Below, piece by piece: positions 33,835 through 43,755 of a stretch of 64,000 nucleotides of DNA. The stretch covers positions 2,376,558 through 2,440,557 of the forward strand of contig JAJKFL010000237.1 of the NCBI GenBank assembly GCA_021186555.1, given 5' to 3'. Positions within the stretch are counted from its first letter, which is position 1. Each line of letters begins with the position of its first letter. The notes beneath the pieces were generated by a model. It was not told the origin of the DNA and searched no databases. It saw only the letters and a program-made list of their open reading frames with translations. Source of the DNA: Reticulitermes speratus (taxonomy: Eukaryota; Arthropoda; Insecta; Blattodea; Rhinotermitidae). The translations under genes and the position numbers were made by a program.

Positions 33835-36800
33835 TGGTGGTTATGTACGTGTGTTATGTATGTGTGTTATGTACTTGTGTTATGTACGTGTGTTATGTTA
33901 TGTGTGTTATGTATGTGATGTTTATGTACGTGTGTTATGTATGTGTGTTATGTACGTGTGTTATGTACGTGTGTTATGTATGTGTGTTATGTAGTGTGTT
34001 ATGTACGTGTGTTATGTATGTGTGTTATGTATGTGTGTTATGTACTGTGTGTATTAGTGTGTTATGTACGTGTGTTATGTATGTGTGTTATGTACGTGTG
34101 TTATGTATGTGTGTGTTGTTATGTTATACGTGTGTTATGTATGTGTGTTATGTACGTGTGTTATGTATGTGTGTTATGTACGTGTGTTATGTATGTGTGT
34201 TATGTACGTGTGTTATGTATGTGTGTTATGTATGTGTGTTATGTACGTGTGTTATGTACGTGTGTTATGTATGTGTGTTATGTACGTGTGTTATGTACGT
34301 GTGTTATGTAGTGTGTTATGTACGTGTGTTATGTAGTGTGTTATGTATGTGTTAGGTGTATGTAGTGTGTTATGTACGTGTGTTATGTACGTGTGTTATG
34401 TACGTGTGTGTTATGTACTGTGTTATGTATGTGTGTTATGTACGTGTGTTATGTATGTGTTATGTATGTGTTTATGTATACGTGTGTTATGTATGTGGTA
34501 TGTATGTGTTATGTACGTGTGTTATGTAGTGTGTTATGTAGTGTGTTATGTACGTGTGTTATGTACGTGTGTTATGTATGTGTGTTATGTATGTGTTTTG
34601 TGTGGTTATGTACTGTGTTATGTAGTGTGTTATGTACGTGTGTTATGTACGTGTGTTATGTAGTGTGTGTTATGTACGTGTGTTATGTATGTGTGTTATG
34701 TAGTTGTGTTATGTACTGTGTGTTATGTACGTGTGTTATGTATGGTTATGTGTGTTTATGGTTATCGTGTGTTATATGTACGTGTGTTATGTATGTGTGT
34801 TTATGTATGTGTTTATGTAGTGTGTTATGTAGTGTGTTATGTATGTGTGTTATGTAGTGTGTTGTATTGTATGTGTGTGTTATGTAGTGTTAGTAGTGTG
34901 TTATGTTGTGGTTATGTATGTGTGTTATGTACGTGTGTTATTGTAGTGTGTTGATGTACGTGTGTTATGTATGTGTGTTTAGTGTATACGTGTGTTATGG
35001 TTACGTGTGTTATGTATGTGTGTATGTATGTTGTGTTATGTACGTGTGTTATGTACGTGTGTTATGTACGTGTGTTATGTATGTGTGTTATGTACGTGTG
35101 TTTGTATGTGTTATGTAGTGTGTTATGTAGTGTGTTATGTACGTGTGTTATTGTGTTGTAGTTTGTAGTGTGTGTTATGTACGTGTGTTATGTACGTGTG
35201 TTATGTACGTGTGTTTATGTACGTGTGTTATGTACGTGTGTTATGTAGTGTGTATGTTGTGTTATGTACGTGTGTTATGTACGTGTGTTATGTACGTGTG
35301 TTATGTATGTGTGTTATGTACGTGTGTTATGTACGTGTGTTATGTACGTGTGTTTATGTAGTGTGTTATGTAGTGTGTTATGTACTGTGTGTTATGTACG
35401 TGTGTTATGTACGTGTGTTATGTACTGTGTTATGTACTGTGTTATGTACTGGTGTTATGTACTGTGTGTGTTATGTACGTGTGTTATGTAGTGTGTTATG
35501 TACTGTTAGTACGTGTGTTATGTACGTGTGTTATGTACGTGTGTTATGTACGTGTGTTATGTATTGTGTTATGTACGTGTGTTATGTAGTGTGTTATGTA
35601 CTGTGTTATGTCGTGTTTATGTACGTGTGTTATGTACGTGTGTTATGTACGTGTGTTATGTAGTGTGTTATGTACGTGTAGTTATGTACGTGTGTTTATG
35701 TAGTGTGTTATGTAGTGTGTTATGTAAGTGTGTTATGTACGGTGGTTTGTACTGTGTATGTACTGTGTTTGGTGTTAGTATGGTTGTACGTGTTTATGTA
35801 CGTGGTTATTAGTGTTATGTATGTGTTATGTAGTGTTATGTATGTGGTATTATTGTGTTTTACGTGGTTATGTAGTGTGTTAGTAGTGTTTGATGTATGT
35901 GTTTATGTGTGTTATGTACGTGTGTTATTGTGTGTTTGATGTGTGTTATGTAGTGTTATGTACGTGTGTATGTAGGAGTTAGTGTGTGTTAGTATGTGTT
36001 ATTATGTGGTTTTGGTTATGTAGGTGTTAGTATGTGTTAGTACGTGTGTTATGTAGTGTGTTGTTTGTTTATGAGTGTTATGTAGTGTGTATAGTGGTTT
36101 GTACTGTGTTATGTAGTGGTTAGTATGTGTTATGTACTGTGTTATGTAGTTGTTATTAGTGTTTGTACTGTGTTTGAGTGTGTTATGAGTGTGTTATTAT
36201 GTAGTCGTGTTTTGTGTATGTATGTGTTATGTACTGGTTTGTAGTGTGTTTGTAGTGTGTTATGTACGGGTTATGACGTGTGTTATGTGTGTGTTATGTA
36301 GTTGTGTATTGTTATGTCGGTGTATTATGTGTTTGTACTGTGTTATAGTGTGTTATGTACGTGTGTTATGTACGTGTGTTATGTACGTGTGTTATGTACA
36401 TGGTGTGTTATGTATGTGTGTTATGTACGTGTGTTATGTACGTGTGTTATGTACGTGTGTTATGTAGTGTGTTATGTACGTGTGTTATGTACGGTACTGT
36501 ATGTGGTTATGTAGTGTGTTATGTACGTGTGTTATGTACGTGTGTTATGTACGTGTGTTAGTTGTATGTTGTGTTATGTACGTGTGTTATGTACGTGTGT
36601 TTATGTACGTGTGTTTATGTACGTGTGTTATGTAGTGTGTTATGTACTGTGTGTTATGTACGTGTGTAGTATGTGTGTATGTATGTGTTATGTACGTGTG
36701 TTATGTACGGTGTTATGTATGTGTTATGTACTTATGTATGTGTTATGTACGTGTGTTATGTATGTGTAGTGTAGTGTGTTATGTAGTGTGTTATGTAGTG

Positions 36801-37262
36801 TGTTATGTACGTGTGTTATGTACGTGTGTTATGTACTGTGTATGTATGTATTACGTGTGTTATGTAGTGTGTTATGTACGTGTGTTATGTACGTGTGTTA
36901 TGTACTGTGTTATGTATGGTGTTATGTGTGTGTTATGTACGTGTGTTATGTACGTGTGTAGTACGTGTGTTATGTACGGTGTTATGTACGTGATTATGTG
37001 TTACTGTGTGTTATGTACGTGTGTTATGTAGTGTGTATGTACGTGTGTTATGTACGTGTGTATGTAGTGTGTTATGACGTGGTTATGTACTGTGTGTTAT
37101 GTACGTGTGTTATGTACGTGTGTTATGTACGTGTGTTATGTACGTGTTGTTATGTACTGTGTTATGTACGTGTGTTATGTACGTGTGTTATGTATGTGTG
37201 TTATGTACTGTGTGTTTGTAGTGTGTTATGTACGTGTGTTATGTACGTGTGTTATGTACGTG
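33835..37262. repeat. 13-bp tandem array, about 3.4 kb
   Basis: Unit TGTTATGTACGTG with frequent TATGTG and TAGTG variants. Both edges are fairly regular, while about 34.8-36.3 kb is worn, with many short indels. The Cys/Val/Tyr-rich frames it creates are not genes. Confidence 0.93.
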
Positions 37263-37319
37263 GTTCAAACGACGGTATGTAACATTGAGAACTAATGGGT
37301 TTCTGGACTTTGTCCATCG

Positions 37320-37510
37320 TCCGGAAATCTAAAATAACTAGATAACACGACGTTTCGGAAGCTGGATCTGCTTCCAGTGATTGAGATTATCTCTATCTAA
37401 GGGACCCAACGGAGTAGGTTTCTCCCTCCCCTTTGTCCTGAGGATGGAAACAGATCCAGTGTCCGAAACGTCGTGTTATCAGGTTATTTTAGATTTCCGG
37501 ACGATGTACA
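37320..37510. mobile_element. Inverted element with hammerhead-like core
   Basis: Left CCGGAAATCTAAAATAACTAG...CGACGTTTCGGAAGC and right CCGAAACGTCGTG...GTTATTTTAGATTTCCGG form inverted arms. TGGGTTTCTGGACTTTGTCC on the left is mirrored on the right. Confidence 0.65.
37438..37477 (+). ncRNA. Hammerhead-ribozyme-like motif, weaker
   Basis: CTGAGGA, T, GGAAAC...GTGTCC (stem II with one mismatch), GAAAC, then GTCGTG. Stem III is unclear, so this copy may be inactive. Confidence 0.35.
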
Positions 37511-37734
37511 AAGTCCAGAAACCCATTAGTTCTCTACGCGTTTTGTTAGACGTTGTAGCGGAACAAACAGCAAATCTGCCGATGCAGTTACCACTCAGTT
37601 GTTACCAGTTTCCGAAGGTTGGGCGCCATTACCAGTACTGGCAAACTGGCGGAAATCACAACAGGACAGCTATGCAGTAGTTGTTGTTGCGGTCAGCAAA
37701 AGTATGCGAGTTTCTCAGAGAAACTGTTGTGTTT

Positions 37735-38275
37735 TTAGAAGCCCGATGTGGCGACTACGTCCGCCGTCTGTCCGTCTGTCTGTGACTATATCGTCGCTCA
37801 GAGTTTCATGAAATGCAGTACAGAGTTCTTTACAAAACGTTCTCGCGCGAGAATGAATTTTGTGAAAGTCAGTGACAGCCATACTTTTTCTTGAGACGTA
37901 AATCAGTTTCTGCCCTAATTTCCATATTTATTGACCGATTTTGGTGAAATTCGGTATAGATCTCCATGTAATTCCGTTGAGCAGTTAAGAGTATCGTGAA
38001 AATTGGTGGAGTGGCCATCATATTTAAGGGGGTAAATTAAATTTTGTTGGTATTTTCTACAATCCTTATTTGATAGACACAAAATTCTTTGCAGATGTCA
38101 ACAAACATTTGTTACTTGAATGCGATTTTCGTGAAAATCGCCCCAGGGAAGGCCGCACCTTTCTTGTGGGTGTGAATGAAATTACGTTTACGCGTGTACC
38201 GTGAACCTGTGTGACATTCTGGAAGTAAAGAACGCCTTGGTAAAGTCCACGTATCACGTCACGGGGCAGACAATA
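37735..38275 (-). repeat. Unclassified interspersed repeat
   Basis: Contains ACGTCCGCCGTCTGTCCGTC, then GACCGATTTTGGTGAAATTC and GATTTTCGTGAAAATCG, and inverse matches to the 19.85-kb repeat (CAAGGCGTTCTTTACTTCC on the minus strand). It borders the 10-bp array. Confidence 0.45.
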
Positions 38276-38307
38276 TCCAATCTGGTTCTTGCACAAAAGT
38301 TCGCCAA

Positions 38308-39270
38308 GTGTCGCACAGTGTCGCACAGTGTCGCACAGTGTCGCACAGTGTCGCACAGTGTCGCGCAGTGTCGCGCAGTGTCGCGCAGTGTCGCACAGTG
38401 TCGCACAGTGTCGCGCAGTGTCGCGCAGTGTCGCACAGTGTCGCACAGTGTCGCACAGTGTCGCCCAGTGTCGCCCAGTGTCGCGCAGTGTCGCGCAGTG
38501 TCGCACAGTGTCGCGCAGTGTCGCACAGTGTCGCGCAGTGTCGCGCAGTGTCGCGCAGTGTCGCCCAGTGTCGCGCAGTGTCGCGCAGTGTCGCACAGTG
38601 TCGCACAGTGTCGCACAGTGTCGCACAGTGTCGCACAGTGTCGCACAGTGTCGCACAGTGTCGCGCAGTGTCGCGCAGTGTCGCGCAGTGTCGCGCAGTG
38701 TCGCGCAGTGTCGCGCAGTGTCGCGCAGTGTCGCGCAGTGTCGCACAGTGTCGCACAGTGTCGCACAGTGTCGCGCAGTGTCGCGCAGTGTCGCACAGTG
38801 TCGCGCAGTGTCGCGCAGTGTCGCACAGTGTCGCACAGTGTCGCACAGTGTCGCACAGTGTCGCACAGTGTCGCACAGTGTCGCACAGTGTCGCGCAGTG
38901 TCGCACAGTGTCGCACAGTGTCGCACAGTGTCGCACAGTGTCGCGCAGTGTCGCACAGTGTCGCACAGTGTCGCACAGTGTCGCACAGTGTCGCACAGTG
39001 TCGCACAGTGTCGCACAGTGTCGCACAGTGTCGCACAGTGTCGCACAGTGTCGCGCAGTGTCGCGCAGTGTCGCGCAGTGTCGCACAGTGTCGCACAGTG
39101 TCGCACAGTGTCGCACAGTGTCGCACAGTGTCGCGCAGTGTCGCACAGTGTCGCACAGTGTTGCACAGTGTCGCACAGTGTCGCGCAGTGTCGCGCAGTG
39201 TCGCGCAGTGTCGCACAGTGTCGCACAGTGTCGCACAGTGTCGCGCAGTGTCGCACAGTGTCGCACAGTG
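38308..39270. repeat. 10-bp tandem array, 96 units, no indels
   Basis: The unit is TCGCACAGTG. Almost all variation is at the fifth base: A or G, with C in three units (38461, 38471, 38561). One further change gives TTGCACAGTG at 39161. No length change was seen over 960 bp. The GCG/GCA alternation fits CpG decay to CpA. All six frames are open, which produces long meaningless frames on both strands. Confidence 0.97.
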
Positions 39271-39367
39271 TTCACGCAGCAGCACAACACGACAGCCATC
39301 TGCTGCAGCGTTGCAGCGAGAAGTAAAAAATGCTTAACAACGCACTTTTGAATTGTAGGAACAAACA

Positions 39368-39440
39368 CTGCTTGAGATCTGCACTCTTCTGGGATCTTAC
39401 GCAGCGTCGAATAGTAATTCTTTACCGACGTTTCGGGACT
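39368..39440 (+). mobile_element. Fragment of the 17.7-kb palindromic element
   Basis: GCACTCTTCTGGGATCTTACGC and TACCGACGTTTCGGGAC match the 17.7-kb core. Confidence 0.5.
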
Positions 39441-40019
39441 GCTTGTTGGGTGGCAGCACTGTCTCAGAGTTACCGCGTGAAAGTCCATCATGACGTCAGA
39501 TTGCATCTCGTGATATGCAACTAGTAGCGTACTCTACTCATATTACAGTGTGTTGTTACTATCAGCTTTGACAAACACTACGTTAGTAAGTCAGAACCGC
39601 TTTTGTTCTTTCAGTGAATGAAGTGAAGGCATAATGAGGAGGTCGAGCACATTTCCACGTGTTTAAACTCGTAGATCGTATAACGTATGTGCCATTTGAG
39701 GTTAGCACGACTGCTTGACTGGGCCACAGTTCAATTTGGCAATGCTGCAGACGAAAATACTACGGCAGTCTTGTGCAAATGGTTGCTGCAAGTTCCTCCG
39801 AAACGCCGCTGCGCAAAGTGGTAGAAATGTGCCGACGTTTCGGCGGGAACTGTTTCTCTACCGTGAAGATTCAAGGACCCGAAAAGTGGGGGGGGGGGCC
39901 TGTTGCTCAAAATCACTTAGCATGCATATACGTACCGGAATGCATGACGTCACAACAACACAGCGATTTGAATTTAATGTAATTCTATTGTTAGGTGAGG
40001 TCTAACTGAACAAGATTGC

Positions 40020-40680
40020 GTGACGCAGTGCACAGACTTTAGCAAGGCGTTCTTTACTGTCACAGTGCCACACGCTTTCACGGTACACGTTAACGTACGC
40101 CTTCGCTGCGTCGATTTTCACGAAACTCGCAAATGTTTAACAGCATTATGTGCTGATGTTTTGTGCCTATGGCTCGACAGCCCCTTGGGGCCTAGGCCTC
40201 GTCATTTACGACGCTTCACGATCACACACTTTAGACACACCACACTCGGTAGGACTCCTCTGTACGAGTGATCAGCCCGTCGCAGAGACCTCTACCTGAC
40301 AACACACAACACTCACAACAGACAGACATACATGCCCCCGGTGGGATTCGAACCCACAATCCCAGCAAGCGAACGGCCGCAGACCCACGCCTTAGACCGC
40401 GCGGCCACTGAGATCGGCATATGTGCAGATATTCGTGCCTAATTTCGTCAAAATCGGGCAGTTCGTGTAGGAACTAGGGATATAAATTAATTTACATCTC
40501 TCAGTAAATTATGACTTCAACCTCGTCGATTTTCACGAAACTCAGGAGCATTACGTGGATATATTCTGCACAGAATTTCACGCAAATCAGTCAAAAATAT
40601 GGAAAGTAGTCAGAACTTCACTTACGCCCTCCTATGACAGCCACTGACTGATTTTCACAAAACTGATCCTCGCTGGACAA
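40020..40680 (+). repeat. Unclassified interspersed repeat, interrupted by a SINE
   Basis: AGCAAGGCGTTCTTTACTG, CACGCTTTCACGGTACACG and GATTTTCACGAAACTCGC recall the 19.85-kb and 38.2-kb copies. A family C SINE at 40166-40412 splits it. Confidence 0.45.
40166..40412 (-). mobile_element. SINE family C, near complete
   Basis: The minus strand reads GCGGTCTAAGGCGTGGG and GGGTTCGAATCCCACCGGG, then the body through TCTGCGACGGGCTGATCAC to TGTCGAGCCATA. It is inserted in the unclassified repeat. Confidence 0.82.
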
Positions 40681-40820
40681 CATCCTTGTACAAGCTCCTG
40701 TAGCGAATATCATAAAAAGCAGACGGATGGTTTAGTCGCTGATATTATGTGACAGACAGACAGACAGACAGATAGACAGACAGACAGACTGACAAACACT
40801 GCACAATGTACGTCACTCAC

Positions 40821-41070
40821 CCTGAATTTGAGGTCGGGCCGCAGCAGGCAGTGGAGGTTGGCTCCACACACTCCAAACTTCCTGCTCTCCGGGGGCAGCA
40901 CCTTTGACAGCGACACGTTGAAGCACTTCTCTCCCTCAGCCAGTCCACACACCCCCTGGAGGCAGCAGCCGCAGACGTCCGGCACCAGCCCCTGCGGACA
41001 TTCGTCTGCGTGTTTGGGGCAAATCTCCTCGTTGCATTTGGGACAGTCCCTGCTGGGGGACTCTCCCCCT
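40821..41070 (-). CDS. Exon 2: IGFBP-type cysteine domain
   Basis: The acceptor is CTTGTTACAG and the donor is TTCAGG|GTGAGT. One base completes the arginine codon opened by exon 1. The exon holds eleven cysteines, as in the IGFBP7 N-terminal domain: DCPKCNEEIC, then VPDVCGCCLQGVCGLAEGEKC (the C-G-C-C-x-x-C-x-x-x-E-G-E-x-C hallmark), then KFGVCGANLHC. It ends in phase 0 at KFR. Growth-factor binding is the known role of this module in some relatives; which ligand applies here is unknown. Confidence 0.92.
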
Positions 41071-41145
41071 CTGTAACAAGACGTGAATATTAATCAACTG
41101 ACAGAGACACTCGGACATTCGTTGTCGTCACGCCAACCACCGGAC

Positions 41146-41227
41146 ACGGACATTGGGCGGAACGTAGAATTGTTTGATGTCAAAATTGGTTGTACTTGCA
41201 GCAAAGCCACTGGGCTTTAGAGGGTTA
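41146..41227 (-). mobile_element. Solo terminal sequence of the 114-bp-array element
   Basis: GGCGGAACGTAGAATTGTTT, then CCACTGGGCTTTAGAGGGTTAA. Same end as at 25.5 and 32.0 kb, with no array attached. It lies in intron 1, about 75 bp upstream of exon 2. Confidence 0.5.
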
Positions 41228-41411
41228 AATTCTGCAAAGTGACACTATCTCAGTTTTCAGTTTATCTGTGGAGTCCCGCCAGCGAGCAACAGAAACAGTG
41301 GCTACTAAGGCGGTGGAGTGCGTGGAGTACATGTTCACGTCTGCACAACAAAATCACAACATACAGATAGTTAATAAGTCTTTTGAATATGTGGCGAGTT
41401 TCAAACATTTT

Positions 41412-41805
41412 GCAGGCACTAATACTAATACAAAGACACTAACACTAACACAAAGACACTAACACTACCATAAAGATACTAACATTAACACAAACACACT
41501 AACACAAAGACACTAACACTAACACAAAGACACTAACACAAAGACACTAAAACTACTATAAAGATACTAACATTAACACAAACACACTAACACAAAGACA
41601 CTAACACTACCACAAAGACACTAACATTAACACAAACACACTAACACAAAGACACTAACACTAACACAAAGACACTAACACAAAGACACTAAAACTACCA
41701 TAAAGATACTAACATTAACACAAACACACTAACACAAAGACACTAACACTACCACAAAGACACTAACATTAACACAAACACACTAACACTAACACACTAA
41801 CACGT
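41412..41805. repeat. CACTAACA / CAAAGACA compound tandem repeat
   Basis: Short units (CACTAACA, CAAAGACA, TAAAGATACTAACA) in mixed order, with a longer block repeated about every 120-130 bp. Confidence 0.85.
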
Positions 41806-42339
41806 CAAAATTGCAGACCTTAGGAATTAAGAGTAAATTATATCTAGGGGATGCCTGCTGTCTTTGGGTGCGTGCAGAGTATTTTGACTTTCTGTTCGCT
41901 ATCTAAAACGTGGAGATTAAATTACACAGACTGTAATATGCCTGTTGTTTTGTATGGGTGTGAAACTTGGTTTCTCAAATTGAGGAAGAAACGTAGGCTG
42001 AGGATGTTCGAGAATAGGGTGCTGAGGGGGAGGGGAGGAAATATGAGGAGATTGGAGAAAAGTACATAATGAGGAGCTTCACAAATTGTACACCTCACCG
42101 AATACTATTAGGGTGATAAAATCAAGGGAGATGAAATGGGCATGCAGCACGTATGGTGAAGATGAGAAACGCATACAGAGTTCTGATTTGGAAACCTGAG
42201 GGAAAGACACCACTTTGAAGACTTATGCGCAGGTGGGAGGATAATGTTAAAGTAGACCTTGAAGATGGGTTGCGAGGGTAGACTGAAGTGGCTCAAGATG
42301 AGGACAGTGACTTGCTGTTGTGAACACGTAAATGAAATT

Positions 42340-42624
42340 AACACAGTAACCAATCTATGCATCTAATACACTACACTCAAAAGCAAATATAAAACTGCTA
42401 CATGTTTCGGCACCGAGGTGCCATCATCAGGGAGTTATCTGAATAAAGGAATATAAGGCCAGCACGCTTATGTAGGTATTGTGTCGCCTTCATTAAAATT
42501 ATGATGGCACCTCGGTGCCGAAACATGTAGCAGTTTTATACTTGCTTCTGAATGTAATATATTAAGTGCATATGTCGGTTGATGTATTGATTGTAAGAAT
42601 GTGCACGGTGTGAGTAGCATAAAA
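42340..42624. mobile_element. Inverted hammerhead-bearing element nested in a LINE
   Basis: The near-repeats ACGTAAATGAAATT (42326-42339) and ACGGAAATGAAAATT (42625-42639) are the likely target duplication. The arms ATATAAAACTGCTACATG and CATGTAGCAGTTTTATA are inverted. The right end has GTGCACGGTG, as in three other elements. Confidence 0.7.
42399..42430 (-). ncRNA. Hammerhead-ribozyme-like motif
   Basis: The minus strand reads CTGATGA, T, stem II GGCAC-CTCG-GTGCC, GAAA, the palindrome ACATGT and A. AACTCC before it pairs in five of six places with GCAGTT after it. The plus-strand partner near 42500-42529 has lost CTGATGA (it reads TTATGA) but keeps stem II and GAAAC. Confidence 0.6.
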
Positions 42625-42840
42625 ACGGAAATGAAAATTCGGGTTACGTATAATGCGGGGATTTCTTCACTAGCTGAAGACGTATTAGCTTTTCAATAAG
42701 CACCATACTGGATTTAGTGAGATAGATATTTAGTCAGTCAGTCAGTCAGGACGGTATAGACGGAGAAGGGCGCCAGACAGACAGCTGAGTAGGACTGTGC
42801 ACAGTGAGCCCCACTTAGTGCCCAGACTACTACTTCGTCT

Positions 42841-43039
42841 ATAAGTTTTAAAACTTTCGCGGCGACATGATTCAATATAGTCTTCTCGGGCGCACAACCG
42901 CGTCAACTCGTTTGAATACGTTTCGGGGACTAGCTCCGTCCCCATCCTCAGGCAAAACTGAGGATGGGGACGGAGCTAGTCCCCGAAACGTTGTATTCAA
43001 ACGAGTTGACGCGGTTGTGCGCCCGAGAAGACTATATTG
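42841..43039 (-). mobile_element. Inverted element with exact 13-bp target duplication, beside exon 1
   Basis: TACTACTTCGTCT is found at 42828-42840 and 43040-43052. The insert starts with the inverse of the family's 3' end (ATAAGTTTTAAAAC) and has mirrored arms CTCGGGCGCACAACCGCG / CGCGGTTGTGCGCCCGAG. The right duplication ends 31 bp inside intron 1 from the exon 1 donor. The exact duplication suggests a recent event. Confidence 0.85.
42958..42995 (+). ncRNA. Hammerhead-ribozyme-like motif
   Basis: CTGAGGA, T, stem II GGGGAC-GGAGCTA-GTCCCC (six pairs), GAAAC, then GTTGTA. Stem III is at most two pairs and stem I is weak. The left arm carries the mirrored motif with a short deletion. Confidence 0.45.
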
Positions 43040-43083
43040 TACTACTTCGTCTAACAATAACAATTACCTACGTAACGCTTTAC

Positions 43084-43148
43084 CTGGTCGCGGTGCAGCC
43101 AACAATGGCCGACAGCAGCAGCAGCAACGTGGCCACCCGCACATCCAT
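43084..43148 (-). CDS. Exon 1: start and signal peptide
   Basis: The ATG at 43148-43146 opens MDVRVATLLLLLSAIVGC-TAT, a short basic head with a leucine-rich core and small residues, as expected for a secretory signal peptide. The exon ends ACCAG|GTAAAG in phase 2, matching the one-base start of exon 2. A second ATG four bases further in is out of frame. This start fits because it alone gives a signal peptide in the frame of the IGFBP exon. Confidence 0.88.
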
Positions 43149-43199
43149 ACCTCAGCTCGGCCTGCAGCGCACTACTTGACACGCCATCCTGCCGCGCGC

Positions 43200-43206
43200 T
43201 AATATA
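43200..43206 (-). promoter_or_regulatory. Candidate TATA-like box of the IGFBP-Kazal-Ig gene
   Basis: The minus strand reads TATATTA in a GC-rich setting, about 52 bp upstream of the ATG. If used, transcription would start near 43172 and leave a very short leader. This is position-based inference only. Confidence 0.3.
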
Positions 43207-43543
43207 GTGCCGATACACAAAGCGCCTTTCACACAGCGCAGATGGCGAAGCGATACAGACGGGCGCTGTCCTTCGTGGCTGCGTCCGTGCCAACATAAAC
43301 ATGACGTCTGAACACGTTATGCGTCTTGAGTTTCGTTTTTAAGTAACTGTTTTTGTCATCCAGGCAGTCGTGATTTTACTTAAGCCCTTCGCTAGAGTTC
43401 AGGATAGAAATTTTAAATTGGCCACGGTCGCACAGTCTGCTGTTTATGACCGTCATGCCATTCGGTAGTAATAACATTCTTTATTTTATTGAAGATTACA
43501 ATTTACAGTATTTACAGTGTACAAGGAAACAATGACAAAAGTT

Positions 43544-43755
43544 TCAATATAGTCTTCTCGGGCGCACAGCCGCGTCAATTCGTTTGAATACAACGTTTCG
43601 GGGACTAGCTCCGTCCCCATCCTCATGCAAAAGTTTAGCCTGAGGATGGGGACGGAGCTAGTCCCCGAAACGTTGTATTCAAACGAATTGACGCGGCTGT
43701 GCGCCCGAGAAGACTATATTGAATCATGTCGCCGCGAAAGTTTTAAAACTTATAT
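43544..43755 (+). mobile_element. Inverted element with exact 13-bp target duplication
   Basis: AATGACAAAAGTT flanks it at 43531-43543 and 43756-43768. Arms as in 42841-43039, but in the opposite direction, with the full 3' end GTTTTAAAACTTATA at the right. It lies about 0.4 kb upstream of exon 1. Confidence 0.85.
43640..43677 (+). ncRNA. Hammerhead-ribozyme-like motif
   Basis: CTGAGGA, T, GGGGAC-GGAGCTA-GTCCCC, GAAAC and GTTGTA, identical in the core to 42958-42995. Confidence 0.45.

Larger units (their letters stand above)
41930..42700 (+). pseudogene. Non-LTR retrotransposon tail, split by a younger insertion
   Basis: VVLYGCETWFLKLRKKRRLR and MFENRVLRG open the remnant, followed by ELHKLYTSPNTIRVIKSREM. 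The frame then breaks up. The homologous 3' end (ATGAAAATTCGGGTTACG...GGATTTCTTCACTAGCTGA) resumes after about 42640. The interruption at 42340-42624 is a hammerhead-bearing element. Confidence 0.7.
6693..43148 (-). other. Gene span: secreted IGFBP-Kazal-Ig protein, five coding exons
   Basis: This is the full coding span of one minus-strand gene. Coding exons are 43148-43084, 41070-40821, 12731-12581, 9525-9382 and 6865-6693. They total 783 nt, or 260 codons plus TGA. Every junction has GT/AG and the phases agree (2, 0, 1, 1). The domain order is signal peptide, IGFBP, Kazal and Ig, which is the layout of IGFBP7 and KAZALD1 relatives: secreted proteins that bind growth factors or matrix partners outside the cell. 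Introns are about 2.0, 28.1, 3.1 and 2.5 kb. Intron 2 is unusually large and full of tandem arrays. Which family member this is cannot be settled from sequence alone. Confidence 0.88.

Noticed and set aside
33837-37282. Cys/Val/Tyr-rich frames
   Set aside because: By-products of the 13-bp array; they shift frame with each indel.
38066-39506. Open frames of about 340-415 codons on both strands
   Set aside because: They are products of the 10-bp array, whose unit has no stop in any register. Frames on both strands in all phases over the same DNA cannot all be genes.
40936-41118. Minus-strand frame over the IGFBP exon in another register
   Set aside because: Shadow of exon 2; the cysteine pattern and splice phase support only the other frame.
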